Source: Saccharothrix sp.
GTDB lineage: Bacteria; Actinomycetota; Actinomycetes; Mycobacteriales; Pseudonocardiaceae
NCBI RefSeq assembly: GCF_031180885.1
Contig: NZ_JAPSLK010000006.1
Location: forward strand, 124,001-188,000
Direction: 5' to 3'
DNA length: 64,000 nt
In this document: one piece after another, positions 43,705 to 51,224 of the stretch
How positions within the stretch are numbered: the stretch's first letter is position 1
Layout: every line of letters starts with the position of its first letter
Made by a program: the position numbers and the translations under genes
Notes under the pieces: generated by a model
Told to the model about the DNA's origin: nothing
The model's input: the letters and a program-made list of their open reading frames with translations, nothing else
Database searches by the model: none

Positions 43705-44477
43705 AGCACCCGCCGGACGAACGCCACCACGTCGTCCAGCACCTCGTCCCGGTTGGTCTCCAGGAACAGCTCGTGCCGCGCGCCCGGGTAGACGCGCTCC
43801 TCGAACAGCAGGCCCCGGACGCGGTCGGTGCCGGTGCGGGTGTCGGCGAGGGGGACCAGTTCGTCGGCGTCGCCGTGCAGCCACAGCGTCGGCAGGTGCT
43901 CCAGGGTGGGGCCGTAGTTGACCTCGTCCAGCCCGCGTTCCACGGCCTCCAGCGTGGGCCGCTTGAACGGACCGTGCCAGACCAGGGGGTCGGCGGCGTA
44001 CTGCTTGCCGACCTCCGGGTCGCGGGACAGCAGGTCCGGGTCGACCGGGGTGTCCGGGATCTCCGGCAGGGACAGCACGTCCAAGCCCTGCCAGGTGCCC
44101 AGTACCGGCGCGGACAACACCAGTGCCGCCAACGGGTTCTGCTGCGCGTACCGGGTCGCGACCAGGCCGCCCATCCCGTGTCCGATGAGGACGGTCGGCA
44201 GGTCGGACGCCGCGGAGCTGACGGTGGCGGCCACATCGGCCACCAGGCCGTCGAAGTCGGTGATCAGCACGGGTTCGCCCTCGGACCGGCCGTGTCCGGC
44301 CTGGTCGGCCGCGACCACGAGCGCGCCCGCCTCGACGAGTCTGTCGGCCACGTGCCCGTACCGCCCGCCGTGCTCGCCGTGGCCGTGCACCAGCACGGCG
44401 AGCCACGAGGCGTCGAGGTTCGGCCAGGTCCGGACCGCGAGTTCCCCGGCGTGGCCGGGGACGTTGGACTCGATCAC
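43692..44477 (-). CDS. Alpha/beta hydrolase, lipase-like, with Gly at the nucleophile position
   Basis: A 261-residue protein of the monoacylglycerol-lipase/Hydrolase_4 type: oxyanion region VLVHGHGEHGGRYGHVADRL, VVAADQAGHGRSEGEP, the Asp in LHGDADELVP and the His in PGARHELFLE. The nucleophile elbow reads LIGHGMGGLVATRY: the usual GHSMGG serine is Gly101, encoded by GGG at 44175-44177. Either the protein is a non-catalytic binder or the base calls at that codon are wrong. Start at 44477 gives a normal family N-terminus. Downstream end overlaps the SDR gene. Confidence 0.82.
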   Translation of the reverse strand: MIESNVPGHAGELAVRTWPNLDASWLAVLVHGHGEHGGRYGHVADRLVEAGALVVAADQAGHGRSEGEPVLITDFDGLVADVAATVSSAASDLPTVLIGHGMGGLVATRYAQQNPLAALVLSAPVLGTWQGLDVLSLPEIPDTPVDPDLLSRDPEVGKQYAADPLVWHGPFKRPTLEAVERGLDEVNYGPTLEHLPTLWLHGDADELVPLADTRTGTDRVRGLLFEERVYPGARHELFLETNRDEVLDDVVAFVRRVLHQS

Positions 44478-45056
44478 CTATGCAGCGTAGAACGCGCTGA
44501 TCTCGATCTTCCCACCGCCGCACACCGGGCCCAGGCCCCACGCCACGCGCATCGGCTGGGTCTCGTCGGGCGGGATGGCGGCGGCGCCGGCCGCCTCGGG
44601 CTGGCACGGCTTGTCCACCGGCTCGTCGCCGGAGGGCACGACGTTCCAGTGCAGGTTGGCCGCCGCGCTCGCGCCGGGGTTCAGCGAGACCGGTGACGGC
44701 CCGGGGTTCGGGGTGCGCTGGAGGTCGGTGGGCACCGGCTGCCCGTTGGCGTCCTGGAGCTGGAAGCCGCTGTAGCCGTTGAGCGTGCACACCGCCTGGC
44801 CGGTGTTGGTGACGACGAACTTGCCGTAGCGGTTGCCGGCGCCCGCGTCGGTCGGCTCAACCTTGCCGCTCAGGGTGGCGGCGGTGCACCGGGCGACCGC
44901 GGGCGCGGCGGTCGTCGGCGACGTCGGCGGGACGGGGGCGACCGTGCCGGTCGAGGACGGGGTGAGGGGCAGGAACTGCTGGTCGGACGCCTGCTGCGGA
45001 CTGCCGCACGCGGCCAGCGCCACCAGGGCGCCGCAGCACACGAGGAGTCGCCTCAT
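44478..45056 (-). CDS. DUF4232-like lipoprotein
   Basis: A 192-residue secreted lipoprotein: signal MRRLLVCCGALVALAACG with lipobox LAAC (Cys17), a Thr/Pro/Ser linker, then a beta domain with KFVVTNTGQAVCTLNGYSGF, LNPGASAAANLHWNVVPSGD and four further Cys residues (RCTAATL, VCTLNG, PCQPE, VCGGGK) suited to two disulfides. This is the actinobacterial DUF4232 pattern; function unknown, exposed on the cell surface. ATG 45056 has AGGAGG five bases upstream; a GTG two codons earlier is less likely. It ends directly next to the hydrolase start. Confidence 0.85.
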   Translation of the reverse strand: MRRLLVCCGALVALAACGSPQQASDQQFLPLTPSSTGTVAPVPPTSPTTAAPAVARCTAATLSGKVEPTDAGAGNRYGKFVVTNTGQAVCTLNGYSGFQLQDANGQPVPTDLQRTPNPGPSPVSLNPGASAAANLHWNVVPSGDEPVDKPCQPEAAGAAAIPPDETQPMRVAWGLGPVCGGGKIEISAFYAA

Positions 45057-45147
45057 GTCCACCTCCTGGTCGTGGTCCTACCAGGAGGACGTACCCGGCC
45101 GTCGTGCGGTTGGGTGCGGTGGGGAAAGATTCACCGGATCGGGGGCA

Positions 45148-46209
45148 TCACGGACGGTTCTCGACCCAACCGTGCGGCAGGACCGGCATGCCGTCCACGG
45201 CGGCGGTCCACAGGTAGGTCCAGCACACCCGCCCGTCGGGCATGGTGACCCGGACGCGGCGGTACTCGTCGCCCTCGTACTCGTCGAGCACCGGCAGCGC
45301 GTCCTCGGGGGACTCCAGGCGCAGCACGTGGCCGGGCACGCCGGGTCCGTCGCCCGGGCGCAGCGCCGGGTAGCCCGCGCCGGTGTCGTGCAGGCTGCCG
45401 GGCAGCCGCGCGGGCTCGGGCTCGCCGGTCACGAACGGCTCCACCAGGTGCCACGCGCTCATGCCGGGCTGGAGGGTGCCGTAGACGAAGATCCGGTCGG
45501 GCCAGTCGTCGGGACCGGGGTCGCCGTGCACGGGGGTCACGTCGAGGCCGTCGCTCTCGGCCGGTCGTCCGCCCATGGTCCACGCCCTCCGCTGGTCCAC
45601 GTCGGCGCAGCGCACCGGACGTCCGTTGACGAGCAGCGGCATCCGCCGCTTGCCGGCGCCGGTGTAGGCGAGCACGGAGTCCACCACGGCGCCGTCGAAC
45701 AGGGTGACGCGTCCGGTGTGCACGCGCACCAGCCGGTAGCGCAGCCCGCGGCCTTCGCAGCGGTCCAGCACGCGCAGTTGTTCCGCGGTGGCCATCCACA
45801 CCGCGTGCTCCTCCTCGACGCCGGGCGCGGCGGCCAGGGTCGCGGGGCGCTGCCCGTCGCGGGCGCGCAGCCCGGCCGCCCACACCGCGGCGAAGCCCTC
45901 GCAGCGGGCTCGGAGCACGACCGCCGGGCCGGTCAGTCCGAGTTCTTCGCGCAGCCACGTCACCTTGGCCGGGTTGGCGTTGGAGCCGTAGGCCAGCACC
46001 GGCATCCGGCCCGCCAGGGGTGGTTCGCCGTGGTCGGCGAGCCACTCGTCGAGGTCCTTGCCGTCCGGTGCGACCCGCCAGCCGGAGTCGGCGTCGGGGT
46101 CCGGTGTGACCGGCCACCCCGCGCCGTCGACGTGCACGAAGCAGTGTCCCGGCCGAGCGCCCGGGTAGGGCTCGGCCGGGTGGGTATCGTCCGTGAAGGG
46201 CTGCGTCAT
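45148..46209 (-). CDS. Protein with two gamma-glutamylcyclotransferase-like domains
   Basis: A 353-residue protein. The C-terminal domain (about 240-353) has the GGCT/AIG2 signature: IFVYGTLQPGMSAWHLVEPF, LHDTGAGYPALRPGDG, VPGHVLRL and the acidic catalytic-type region VLDEYEGDEYRRVRV. The N-terminal half opens its domain with VLAYGSNANPAKVTWL, the YGSN variant of the same motif, followed by LRARCEGFAAVWAAG and LDRCEGRGLRYRLVRV, so it is probably a second, divergent copy. GGCT-fold enzymes release 5-oxoproline from gamma-glutamyl compounds. A tandem arrangement is uncommon; substrate unknown. CAGAAT six bases before ATG 46209 suggests a leaderless start. Confidence 0.75.
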   Translation of the reverse strand: MTQPFTDDTHPAEPYPGARPGHCFVHVDGAGWPVTPDPDADSGWRVAPDGKDLDEWLADHGEPPLAGRMPVLAYGSNANPAKVTWLREELGLTGPAVVLRARCEGFAAVWAAGLRARDGQRPATLAAAPGVEEEHAVWMATAEQLRVLDRCEGRGLRYRLVRVHTGRVTLFDGAVVDSVLAYTGAGKRRMPLLVNGRPVRCADVDQRRAWTMGGRPAESDGLDVTPVHGDPGPDDWPDRIFVYGTLQPGMSAWHLVEPFVTGEPEPARLPGSLHDTGAGYPALRPGDGPGVPGHVLRLESPEDALPVLDEYEGDEYRRVRVTMPDGRVCWTYLWTAAVDGMPVLPHGWVENRP

Positions 46210-46360
46210 GACCCCATTCTGGCAAAGCTCACATGGAATTCACGTCATGTTGGGTTTTCGCTGACAGCAAACACCCGATGTTTCCTGGGCCCTTTGGCGC
46301 AACCTGTCCAGCGTTGTGCCGGTTTGGAGCGATCCAGATCGGAGGTCTGGACGTGACTCG

Positions 46361-46735
46361 TCACACGTTCTCGGCGCGTCGGGCGTCGTAGGCGACCTGC
46401 GCGGCCTGGATGTGGGGCAGGTTGTCCTCGATCCACGTGAACAGACCGCTGATCCGTTCCGCCGCTTGAGTACCCAGCGGGGTGAGGGAGTAGTCGACGT
46501 GCGGTGGGATCACCGGATGGACCTCCCGGTGCACCAGACCGTCGCGCTCCAGCGCCTGGAGGGTCTGGGCGAGCATCTTCTCGCTCACCCCCGCGATCTC
46601 GCGGCGCAATTCGCTGAACCGCCGCGTGCCGTCGAGCAGCTTGCCCATCACGAGGCTGCCCCACTGCCCGGTCGCGTGGTTGGCGATCACCCGAGAGGGG
46701 CAGTTGCGGTCGTACACGTCACCATTGGTCGCCAC
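46361..46735 (-). CDS. HxlR-family regulator (QorR-like)
   Basis: A 124-residue winged-helix regulator. NCPSRVIANHATGQWGSLVM contains the sensor Cys near the N-terminus, and DGTRRFSELRREIAGVSEKM, LAQTLQALERDGLVHREVHP and VDYSLTPLGTQAAER complete the HxlR fold. QorR/YtfH relatives sense quinones or electrophiles through that Cys and control a divergent oxidoreductase, exactly the layout here. GTG 46735 is chosen since TAGAGT (46743-46748) precedes it by seven bases; GTG 46744 would lie inside that -10. An inverted repeat lies between the two genes. Confidence 0.88.
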   Translation of the reverse strand: MATNGDVYDRNCPSRVIANHATGQWGSLVMGKLLDGTRRFSELRREIAGVSEKMLAQTLQALERDGLVHREVHPVIPPHVDYSLTPLGTQAAERISGLFTWIEDNLPHIQAAQVAYDARRAENV

Positions 46736-46767
46736 CTCAGTCACTCTACCTGCACACTTTCTGCGCG

Positions 46768-46798
46768 GTAAGTACCCCACGGAAAGGTGGGTACTTAC
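46768..46798. promoter_or_regulatory. Candidate HxlR operator
   Basis: GTAAGTACCC (46768-46777) and GGGTACTTAC (46789-46798) form a perfect 10-bp inverted repeat with an eleven-base spacer, midway between the divergent HxlR and oxidoreductase genes. Size and sequence fit HxlR-family operators. Confidence 0.75.
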
Positions 46799-46817
46799 GA
46801 ATAGTTAGCGCCACTCT

Positions 46818-46823
46818 TAGCGT
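46818..46823 (+). promoter_or_regulatory. -10 box of the leaderless oxidoreductase gene
   Basis: TAGCGT lies seven bases before ATG 46831. There is no ribosome-binding sequence in between, so the message probably begins at or near the ATG. Confidence 0.6.
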
Positions 46824-46830
46824 TTCCGCC

Positions 46831-47646
46831 ATGACCACGTTGATCACCGGCGCGACCGGCCACCTCGGTTCACTCGTCGTCCAGCACACGCTCGACCGCC
46901 TCCCGGCGACCGACCTGGCCGTGTCCGTCCGCAACCCCGACCGCGCCGACCTGCCCGTGGACGTCCGCCTGGGCGACTTCGCGCGACCGGACACCCTCGC
47001 CACCGCCTTCGCGGGCGTGGACAAGCTGCTGCTGATCTCCGCCGACGGCCCCGACGAGGTTCGCGTCGGCCTGCACCGCAACGCCGTCGCCGCCGCGGTG
47101 GACGCGGGCGTGCGGCACATCGTCTACACCTCGGTCACCGACGCCGACACGTCCCCGCTGGGCCTGGCCAAGGTGCACAAGGCCACCGAGGACATGATCC
47201 GCGAGACCGGCCTGACCTACACGTTCCTGCGCAACGGCATGTACCACGAGAACTACACCGGCACCCTCGGCCACGGCCCGGTCGTGACGGCCGCGGGCGA
47301 CGGCCGGATCGCCAGCGCGTCCCGCGACGACCTGGCCCTGGCGGCGGCGATCGTGCTCACCGGCGCCGGCCACGAGAACGCGGTGTACGAGCTGACCGGC
47401 CCGCGCGCCTGGAACTTCGACGAACTGGCCGCGCTCGCCGGCACCACCCACCAGCGGGTGACGCAGGCGGAGCGGGTCGCCGGCCTGGAGGGCTTCGGGT
47501 TGCCGCCGTTCGTGGCCGAACTGCTGGCCGACATCGAGGTCGGCATCGGCGCGGGCGCGCTGTCCGAGGTCCGGCCGGACCTGGAGAAGCTGATCGGCCG
47601 GGCGGCCACGCCCATCGAGGACGCGGTCCGCGCGGCCCTGGCCTAG
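46831..47646 (+). CDS. NAD(P)H quinone oxidoreductase, QorB/NmrA-like
   Basis: A 271-residue atypical SDR of the NmrA/QOR2 group. It starts with the dinucleotide motif LITGATGHLGSLVVQHTLDR, has VSVRNPDRADLPV after beta-2, and IVYTSVTDADTSPLGLAKVH, KATEDMIRETGLTYTFLRNG and MYHENYTG further on. These match quinone oxidoreductase 2, which reduces quinones with NADPH without flavin. It is divergent from the HxlR regulator, the usual qorB/qorR pairing. The 3' end overlaps the convergent LysR gene by four bases. Confidence 0.88.
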   Translation: MTTLITGATGHLGSLVVQHTLDRLPATDLAVSVRNPDRADLPVDVRLGDFARPDTLATAFAGVDKLLLISADGPDEVRVGLHRNAVAAAVDAGVRHIVYTSVTDADTSPLGLAKVHKATEDMIRETGLTYTFLRNGMYHENYTGTLGHGPVVTAAGDGRIASASRDDLALAAAIVLTGAGHENAVYELTGPRAWNFDELAALAGTTHQRVTQAERVAGLEGFGLPPFVAELLADIEVGIGAGALSEVRPDLEKLIGRAATPIEDAVRAALA

Positions 47647-48632
47647 GCGCCCGCCACCAGCAGGGCCGCGTCGATCTCGGCGTGCGCCCCGGGGTTCTCC
47701 TCCCACCACTTGGCGTAGACCGGGTTCCGGGGCAGCACGGCCTTGTAGGCGCGGGCGGCGCACGCGAAGACGTCGTGCGCCCGCCCCGCCGCCGGCCCCT
47801 GGCGCCGGGTGGCCAGCATGAGGTCAACCATGAGAGGCGCGCCCTTCAACGGCCGGATCACGATGCCGTCGCCGCTCCGGCTCTGGGGCAGTGCGAAGGA
47901 CACCGCGCCGTTGGCGACCAGGCCGCGCGCGGTGGTGGCCTCGTTGACGTGGTGGGTGAGCCTGGGCGTGAAGCCCGCCTCCGCGCACGCGTTGAACATC
48001 TGGAGCCGGTTGCCGACCAGTTCGTCCGGTGGCGTCACCCAGTCCCGGTCGGCCAACTGGCCCAACTCCACCTCGTCCTGCCGCGCCAGCGGGTCCCACT
48101 CCGGCAGCGCGACGAACTGGGGTTCGCTGATCAGCCGGCGGACCTCCAGACCGCGCAGTTCCCGCCGTTCCATGCCCTCGAAGCGGTCCAGCACGCCCAG
48201 GTGGACCTGGCCGGAGACGAGCAGTTCCAACAGGTCCGAACCGCCCGGCATGATTTCGGTGCGGACTTCCGAGCACGGGATGGTCCGGCGCAATTCCTCC
48301 ACGAAGTGGCCGAAAAAGAGCGTGGGGACGCCGCCCGCGATGAGCGGTCCGGGAGTCCGGTCCCGGGTCCGCTCCTTGGCCAGGCTGACCAGCTGCTCGA
48401 CCTCGTCCAGCACCAGCCGGGCCGTGCCCACGACCTGTTTGCCCAGGTCCGTGGGCACGCTGCCGCCCGGTGTGCGGTCGAACAGCCGACCGCCCACGAC
48501 GCGTTCCACGGTCCGCAACTGGGCGCTCATCGCCGGCTGGGTGAGGCCCAGCCTGGTCGCGGCCTTGGTGAGGCTGCCTTCTTCGGCGATCGCGCACACC
48601 GCGCGGAGGTGGCGCAGCTCAAGCTCGGGCAT
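47643..48632 (-). CDS. LysR-family regulator
   Basis: A 329-residue LysR-type regulator: HTH LRHLRAVCAIAEEGSLTKAA, TRLGLTQPAMSAQLRTVERV and GGRLFDRTPGGSVPT, then a periplasmic-binding-protein-like effector domain with LIAGGVPTLFFGHFVEELRR and a long C-terminal tail (VYAKWWEENPGAHAEID). The divergent 320-bp region contains no normal gene in its first 300 bp, so the target may be the 8-codon reading frame at 48720 or the Ddn-like gene at 48953. Effector unknown. Confidence 0.9.
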   Translation of the reverse strand: MPELELRHLRAVCAIAEEGSLTKAATRLGLTQPAMSAQLRTVERVVGGRLFDRTPGGSVPTDLGKQVVGTARLVLDEVEQLVSLAKERTRDRTPGPLIAGGVPTLFFGHFVEELRRTIPCSEVRTEIMPGGSDLLELLVSGQVHLGVLDRFEGMERRELRGLEVRRLISEPQFVALPEWDPLARQDEVELGQLADRDWVTPPDELVGNRLQMFNACAEAGFTPRLTHHVNEATTARGLVANGAVSFALPQSRSGDGIVIRPLKGAPLMVDLMLATRRQGPAAGRAHDVFACAARAYKAVLPRNPVYAKWWEENPGAHAEIDAALLVAGA

Positions 48633-48719
48633 AACGCTCTTCTATCCCCCTTTTGTATGAGCCGCCACCCCTCACGGACGCCATAGTTGGCGAAGTCCCC
48701 GTGAAGTGGAGAGGAAGAC

Positions 48720-48746
48720 ATGCGTCGCGCCAGCCAGATCTACTAG
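48720..48746 (+). CDS. Eight-codon micro-ORF (MRRASQIY)
   Basis: ATG 48720 follows GGAGAGGAAGAC, a fair ribosome-binding site, and the frame ends after eight codons (TAG). It lies 88 bp from the divergent LysR start and is followed 140 bp later by a strong hairpin. It could be a leader peptide, a tiny RiPP-type precursor, the stub of a decayed gene, or chance. It has no Cys or Trp and no His, so it does not fit biarylitide-type minimal precursors. Confidence 0.3.
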   Translation: MRRASQIY

Positions 48747-48886
48747 AAACAGACGCAACGAAGCTGTGGCCCTCCCCTCCCGACGAGCGATCCGGACCCC
48801 GTTTACGCGGGCGGTTGGTCCGGGGGACGCCCGGGAGCAGGTGAGCGGCCGATGGGGTGCGAGGCGGACGTCCCCACCCCGTTGCG

Positions 48887-48924
48887 GGCCGCCGGTCGTG
48901 ACTGCGGAGTAGCGACCGGCGGCC
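48887..48924 (+). terminator. Perfect 12-bp hairpin upstream of the Ddn-like gene
   Basis: GGCCGCCGGTCG (48887-48898) pairs perfectly with CGACCGGCGGCC (48913-48924), 14-base loop. It ends 15 bases before the -10 TAGCGT of the next gene, so it more likely ends a short transcript beginning near 48690 than acts on the next gene. Confidence 0.55.
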
Positions 48925-48939
48925 TCGCCGCGTTCTGGG

Positions 48940-48945
48940 TAGCGT
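48940..48945 (+). promoter_or_regulatory. -10 box of the leaderless Ddn-like gene
   Basis: TAGCGT is seven bases before ATG 48953, the same arrangement as at 46818-46823. Confidence 0.6.
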
Positions 48946-48952
48946 CCAGGGC

Positions 48953-49378
48953 ATGGCAGTAGTGGACAGCCCCGTCGGCTGGGTGAACAAGCACATCCGG
49001 GACTACATCGAATCCGATGGCGAAAGAGGGCACGAGTGGCGGCCGGGCGTCTACACGCTCCTGCTGACCACCACGGGCCGGAAGTCCGGCCGACCGCGCC
49101 GCACCGCCCTGATCTACCAGCCCTACGGCGACTCCTACGTCGTGGTGGCGTCGTACGGCGGCTCGCCGGACCACCCCGCCTGGTACAAGAACCTCCTCGA
49201 AGACCCCACCGTCCAAGTGCGCGTGGGCGACGACGAGTTCACCGCGACGGCCCGCACGTCCACCGGGGACGAGCGGGCCGAGCTGTGGGCGTTGATGAAG
49301 GAGGTGTGGCCGGACTTCGAGTCCTACCAGCGCAAGACCGACCGCGAGATCCCGGTCGTGGTCCTGGACCGCGCCTAG
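48953..49378 (+). CDS. Ddn-like F420-dependent nitroreductase family protein
   Basis: A 141-residue split-barrel protein of the deazaflavin-dependent nitroreductase (Ddn) family: WVNKHIRDYIESDGERGHEW, VYTLLLTTTGRKSGRPRRTA (the GRKSG phosphate-binding motif), YVVVASYGGSPDHPAWYKNL and DPTVQVRVGDDEF. These are the F420-binding elements known from M. tuberculosis Ddn and its relatives, which reduce quinones or nitro compounds. The physiological substrate is unknown. The stop overlaps the convergent PhzF gene by four bases. Confidence 0.92.
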   Translation: MAVVDSPVGWVNKHIRDYIESDGERGHEWRPGVYTLLLTTTGRKSGRPRRTALIYQPYGDSYVVVASYGGSPDHPAWYKNLLEDPTVQVRVGDDEFTATARTSTGDERAELWALMKEVWPDFESYQRKTDREIPVVVLDRA

Positions 49379-50190
49379 ATCCGCACCGCGGCGCCGGTGA
49401 CCCGGACCCGCGCGTCGTCCGGCCGGACGTCGACCGTCAACTCGCTGGGCCGGCCCATGTCGACACCCTGGTGGATGGTGATCGTGCGCGGCGCGGTCAC
49501 CAGACCCAGCGCGCGCAGGTAGCCGCCGAACGCCAGGGCCGCCGCGCCGGTGGCCGGGTCCTCCACGACCCCGCCGACCGGGAACGGGTCGCGCGCGTCG
49601 AACACGTCCTCCTCGCGCTGGAACACGAGTTGCGCGGTGAGGGCGTCGTTGGCGCGCAGGAGGTCGGCGAGGGCGTCGAAGTCGTAGTCGAGGTCCTTGA
49701 GCCGGGCGCGGGTCTTGGTCGCCAGCACCAGGTGCCGGCCGCCGGCGGACGCCCAGTGCGGCGGGTACCGCGGGTCGAGGTCCTCGGCCGACCACCGCAG
49801 GGCCTTCAGCGCGGTCTCGACGTCCTCTTCGGGAGCGGGCTCGGAGGACGAGGGCACGCTGGTCAGCGTCGCGACGCCGTTCCCGGTCTCGATCTCGACC
49901 AGCCCGGCCGGGGTGTGGAACCGCAGCGTGCCGGTGGTGCCGAGGGCGACCGCGGTGGCGACCGTGGCGTGGCCGCAGAACGGGACCTCGACCAGCGGGC
50001 TGAAGTAGCGCACGTCGAACTCGTTCGCCTCGGCCCGGGGGAAGACGAAGGCGGTCTCGGAGTAACCGACCTCGGCGGCGGTCGCGAGCATCGCGGCGTC
50101 GTCGAGCCCGGTAGCGTCGAGGACGACACCCGCGGGGTTCCCGCCGGTCGGATCGGTGGTGAAGGCGCTGTAGCGGAGCACGTCGGTCAT
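49375..50190 (-). CDS. PhzF-family isomerase
   Basis: A 271-residue PhzF/diaminopimelate-epimerase-fold protein. It starts YSAFTTDPTGGNPAGVVLDA, has the catalytic Glu in EVGYSETAFVFPRAE, YFSPLVEVPFCGHATVATAV, then EDPATGAAALAFGGYLRALG and the terminal TIHQGVDMGRPSELTVDV. The fold isomerises small carboxylic acids; no phenazine genes are nearby, so the substrate is unknown. ATG 50190 follows CACTCT by six bases. It is divergent from a LysR gene, probably its regulator. Confidence 0.9.
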   Translation of the reverse strand: MTDVLRYSAFTTDPTGGNPAGVVLDATGLDDAAMLATAAEVGYSETAFVFPRAEANEFDVRYFSPLVEVPFCGHATVATAVALGTTGTLRFHTPAGLVEIETGNGVATLTSVPSSSEPAPEEDVETALKALRWSAEDLDPRYPPHWASAGGRHLVLATKTRARLKDLDYDFDALADLLRANDALTAQLVFQREEDVFDARDPFPVGGVVEDPATGAAALAFGGYLRALGLVTAPRTITIHQGVDMGRPSELTVDVRPDDARVRVTGAAVRI

Positions 50191-50235
50191 GCCACCAGAG
50201 TGCGGCACGGCGGGCATCGAATCCAACGATTCTCT

Positions 50236-50252
50236 CCGATCCGTCCAATCGG
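50236..50252. promoter_or_regulatory. Short inverted repeat in the PhzF/LysR gap
   Basis: CCGAT-N7-ATCGG (50236-50240 and 50248-50252), a typical size for a LysR box, ends just before the -10 TATTGT (50253-50258) of the LysR gene, which itself lies six bases before ATG 50265. Confidence 0.5.
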
Positions 50253-50264
50253 TATTGTCGATAC

Positions 50265-51080
50265 ATGGACACCCGCCTCCTCCGCACCCTCCTGGTGCTG
50301 GCCCGCACCGGCAGCTTCACCGCCACCGCGGCGGAGCTGCACCTGGTGCAGTCCACGGTGACCAGCCAGGTGAAGGCGCTGGAGCGGCACCTGGGCGCCC
50401 GCCTCTTCGACCGCCTGCCCAGCGGTGCCCGGCTGACCGAAGCCGGTCGGAGGGCGGTCGAACACGCCCGCGAGGTGCTGGTGGCGGAACAACGCCTGCG
50501 CGACGCCGTTCGAGGCAGCTCCGAGGTGGAAGGCGACGTCCGAATCGGCGCCCCGGAGTCCGTCTGCGCCTACCGCCTGCCCCAACGAATAGCGGACGTG
50601 GCCCTGCGCTGGCCCGGCATCAGCGTCCACATGACCCCGGTTGGCACTCGGGCCGCCATCGCCGGCGTCCGCACCGGTGCTCTGGACCTGGCGCTGGTGT
50701 TGGAGGAGGCGGTTACCGCTCCCGGCTTGAAGGTCAACGCCATCGGCGTGGAACCCATCGAACTGGTGTCGGCTCCAGGCGTCCCAGTGGACGAGCGCTA
50801 CTTCTTGTTGGAAGAAGGCTGCTCCTACACGGACCGCTTCGTACGCGATCTCGCGGCGACCCCGAACATCACGAGGTTCGGCAGCATCGAGGCCGTGCGG
50901 TCGTGCGTGATGGCGGGCTTGGGCTGGTCGGTGCTGCCGCGGGTGGCGGTGGCGGAACAACTCGACGCGGGGACCCTCCAACGAGTCCGAGAACTCCCCG
51001 ACACCACCCTCTACCTGGTCACCGATCCCCGCCGAACCCCTTCAGCAGCCGCCCGAACAGTCGCCGACGCCCTGGCCTGA
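50265..51080 (+). CDS. LysR-family regulator
   Basis: A 271-residue LysR-type regulator: LLRTLLVLARTGSFTATAAE, LHLVQSTVTSQVKALERHLG and ARLFDRLPSGARLTEAGRRA in the HTH, then an effector domain with VRIGAPESVCAYRLPQRIAD and MAGLGWSVLPRVAVAEQL. At 271 aa it is slightly short, missing the last helix. It is divergent from the PhzF gene 75 bp away and probably controls it, with an inverted repeat in the gap. Downstream lies a small intergenic repeat pair. Confidence 0.9.
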   Translation: MDTRLLRTLLVLARTGSFTATAAELHLVQSTVTSQVKALERHLGARLFDRLPSGARLTEAGRRAVEHAREVLVAEQRLRDAVRGSSEVEGDVRIGAPESVCAYRLPQRIADVALRWPGISVHMTPVGTRAAIAGVRTGALDLALVLEEAVTAPGLKVNAIGVEPIELVSAPGVPVDERYFLLEEGCSYTDRFVRDLAATPNITRFGSIEAVRSCVMAGLGWSVLPRVAVAEQLDAGTLQRVRELPDTTLYLVTDPRRTPSAAARTVADALA

Positions 51081-51088
51081 CCGCTCTT

Positions 51089-51161
51089 TTGTCGTACCCG
51101 ACTGGAAGAATGAGCCCCAGGGGGCGCTCAGCCAGAATTGTCGTACCCCAGTGGGACAATG
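51089..51161. repeat. Direct repeat pair TTGTCGTACCC, period 49 bp
   Basis: Bases 51089-51112 and 51138-51161 match at 20 of 24 positions; the first eleven (TTGTCGTACCC) and the AATG end are identical. They lie in a 144-bp convergent gap (LysR end to iniC end), the usual home of short interspersed actinobacterial repeats. Confidence 0.7.
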
Positions 51162-51224
51162 GAACCGGGGGCCGGAGGCCGCGCCCCGCATCGCAAGGAC
51201 CCAGCATCGCTAGGCGCCCCGACC

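Noticed and set aside
41560-44790. Minus-strand frame of over 1000 codons
   Set aside because: Only the last 86 codons are the real DUF6244-like gene; the rest is a shadow of the SDR, hydrolase and lipoprotein genes.
48720-48746. Biarylitide-type RiPP precursor
   Set aside because: Those are five-residue peptides such as MRYYH beside a P450 gene. There is no P450 here and MRRASQIY lacks the aromatic/His pattern.
48706-48912. 68-codon frame in the LysR-divergent gap
   Set aside because: Arg/Pro/Ala-rich, no family resemblance, and its ribosome site is better used by the eight-codon frame at 48720.
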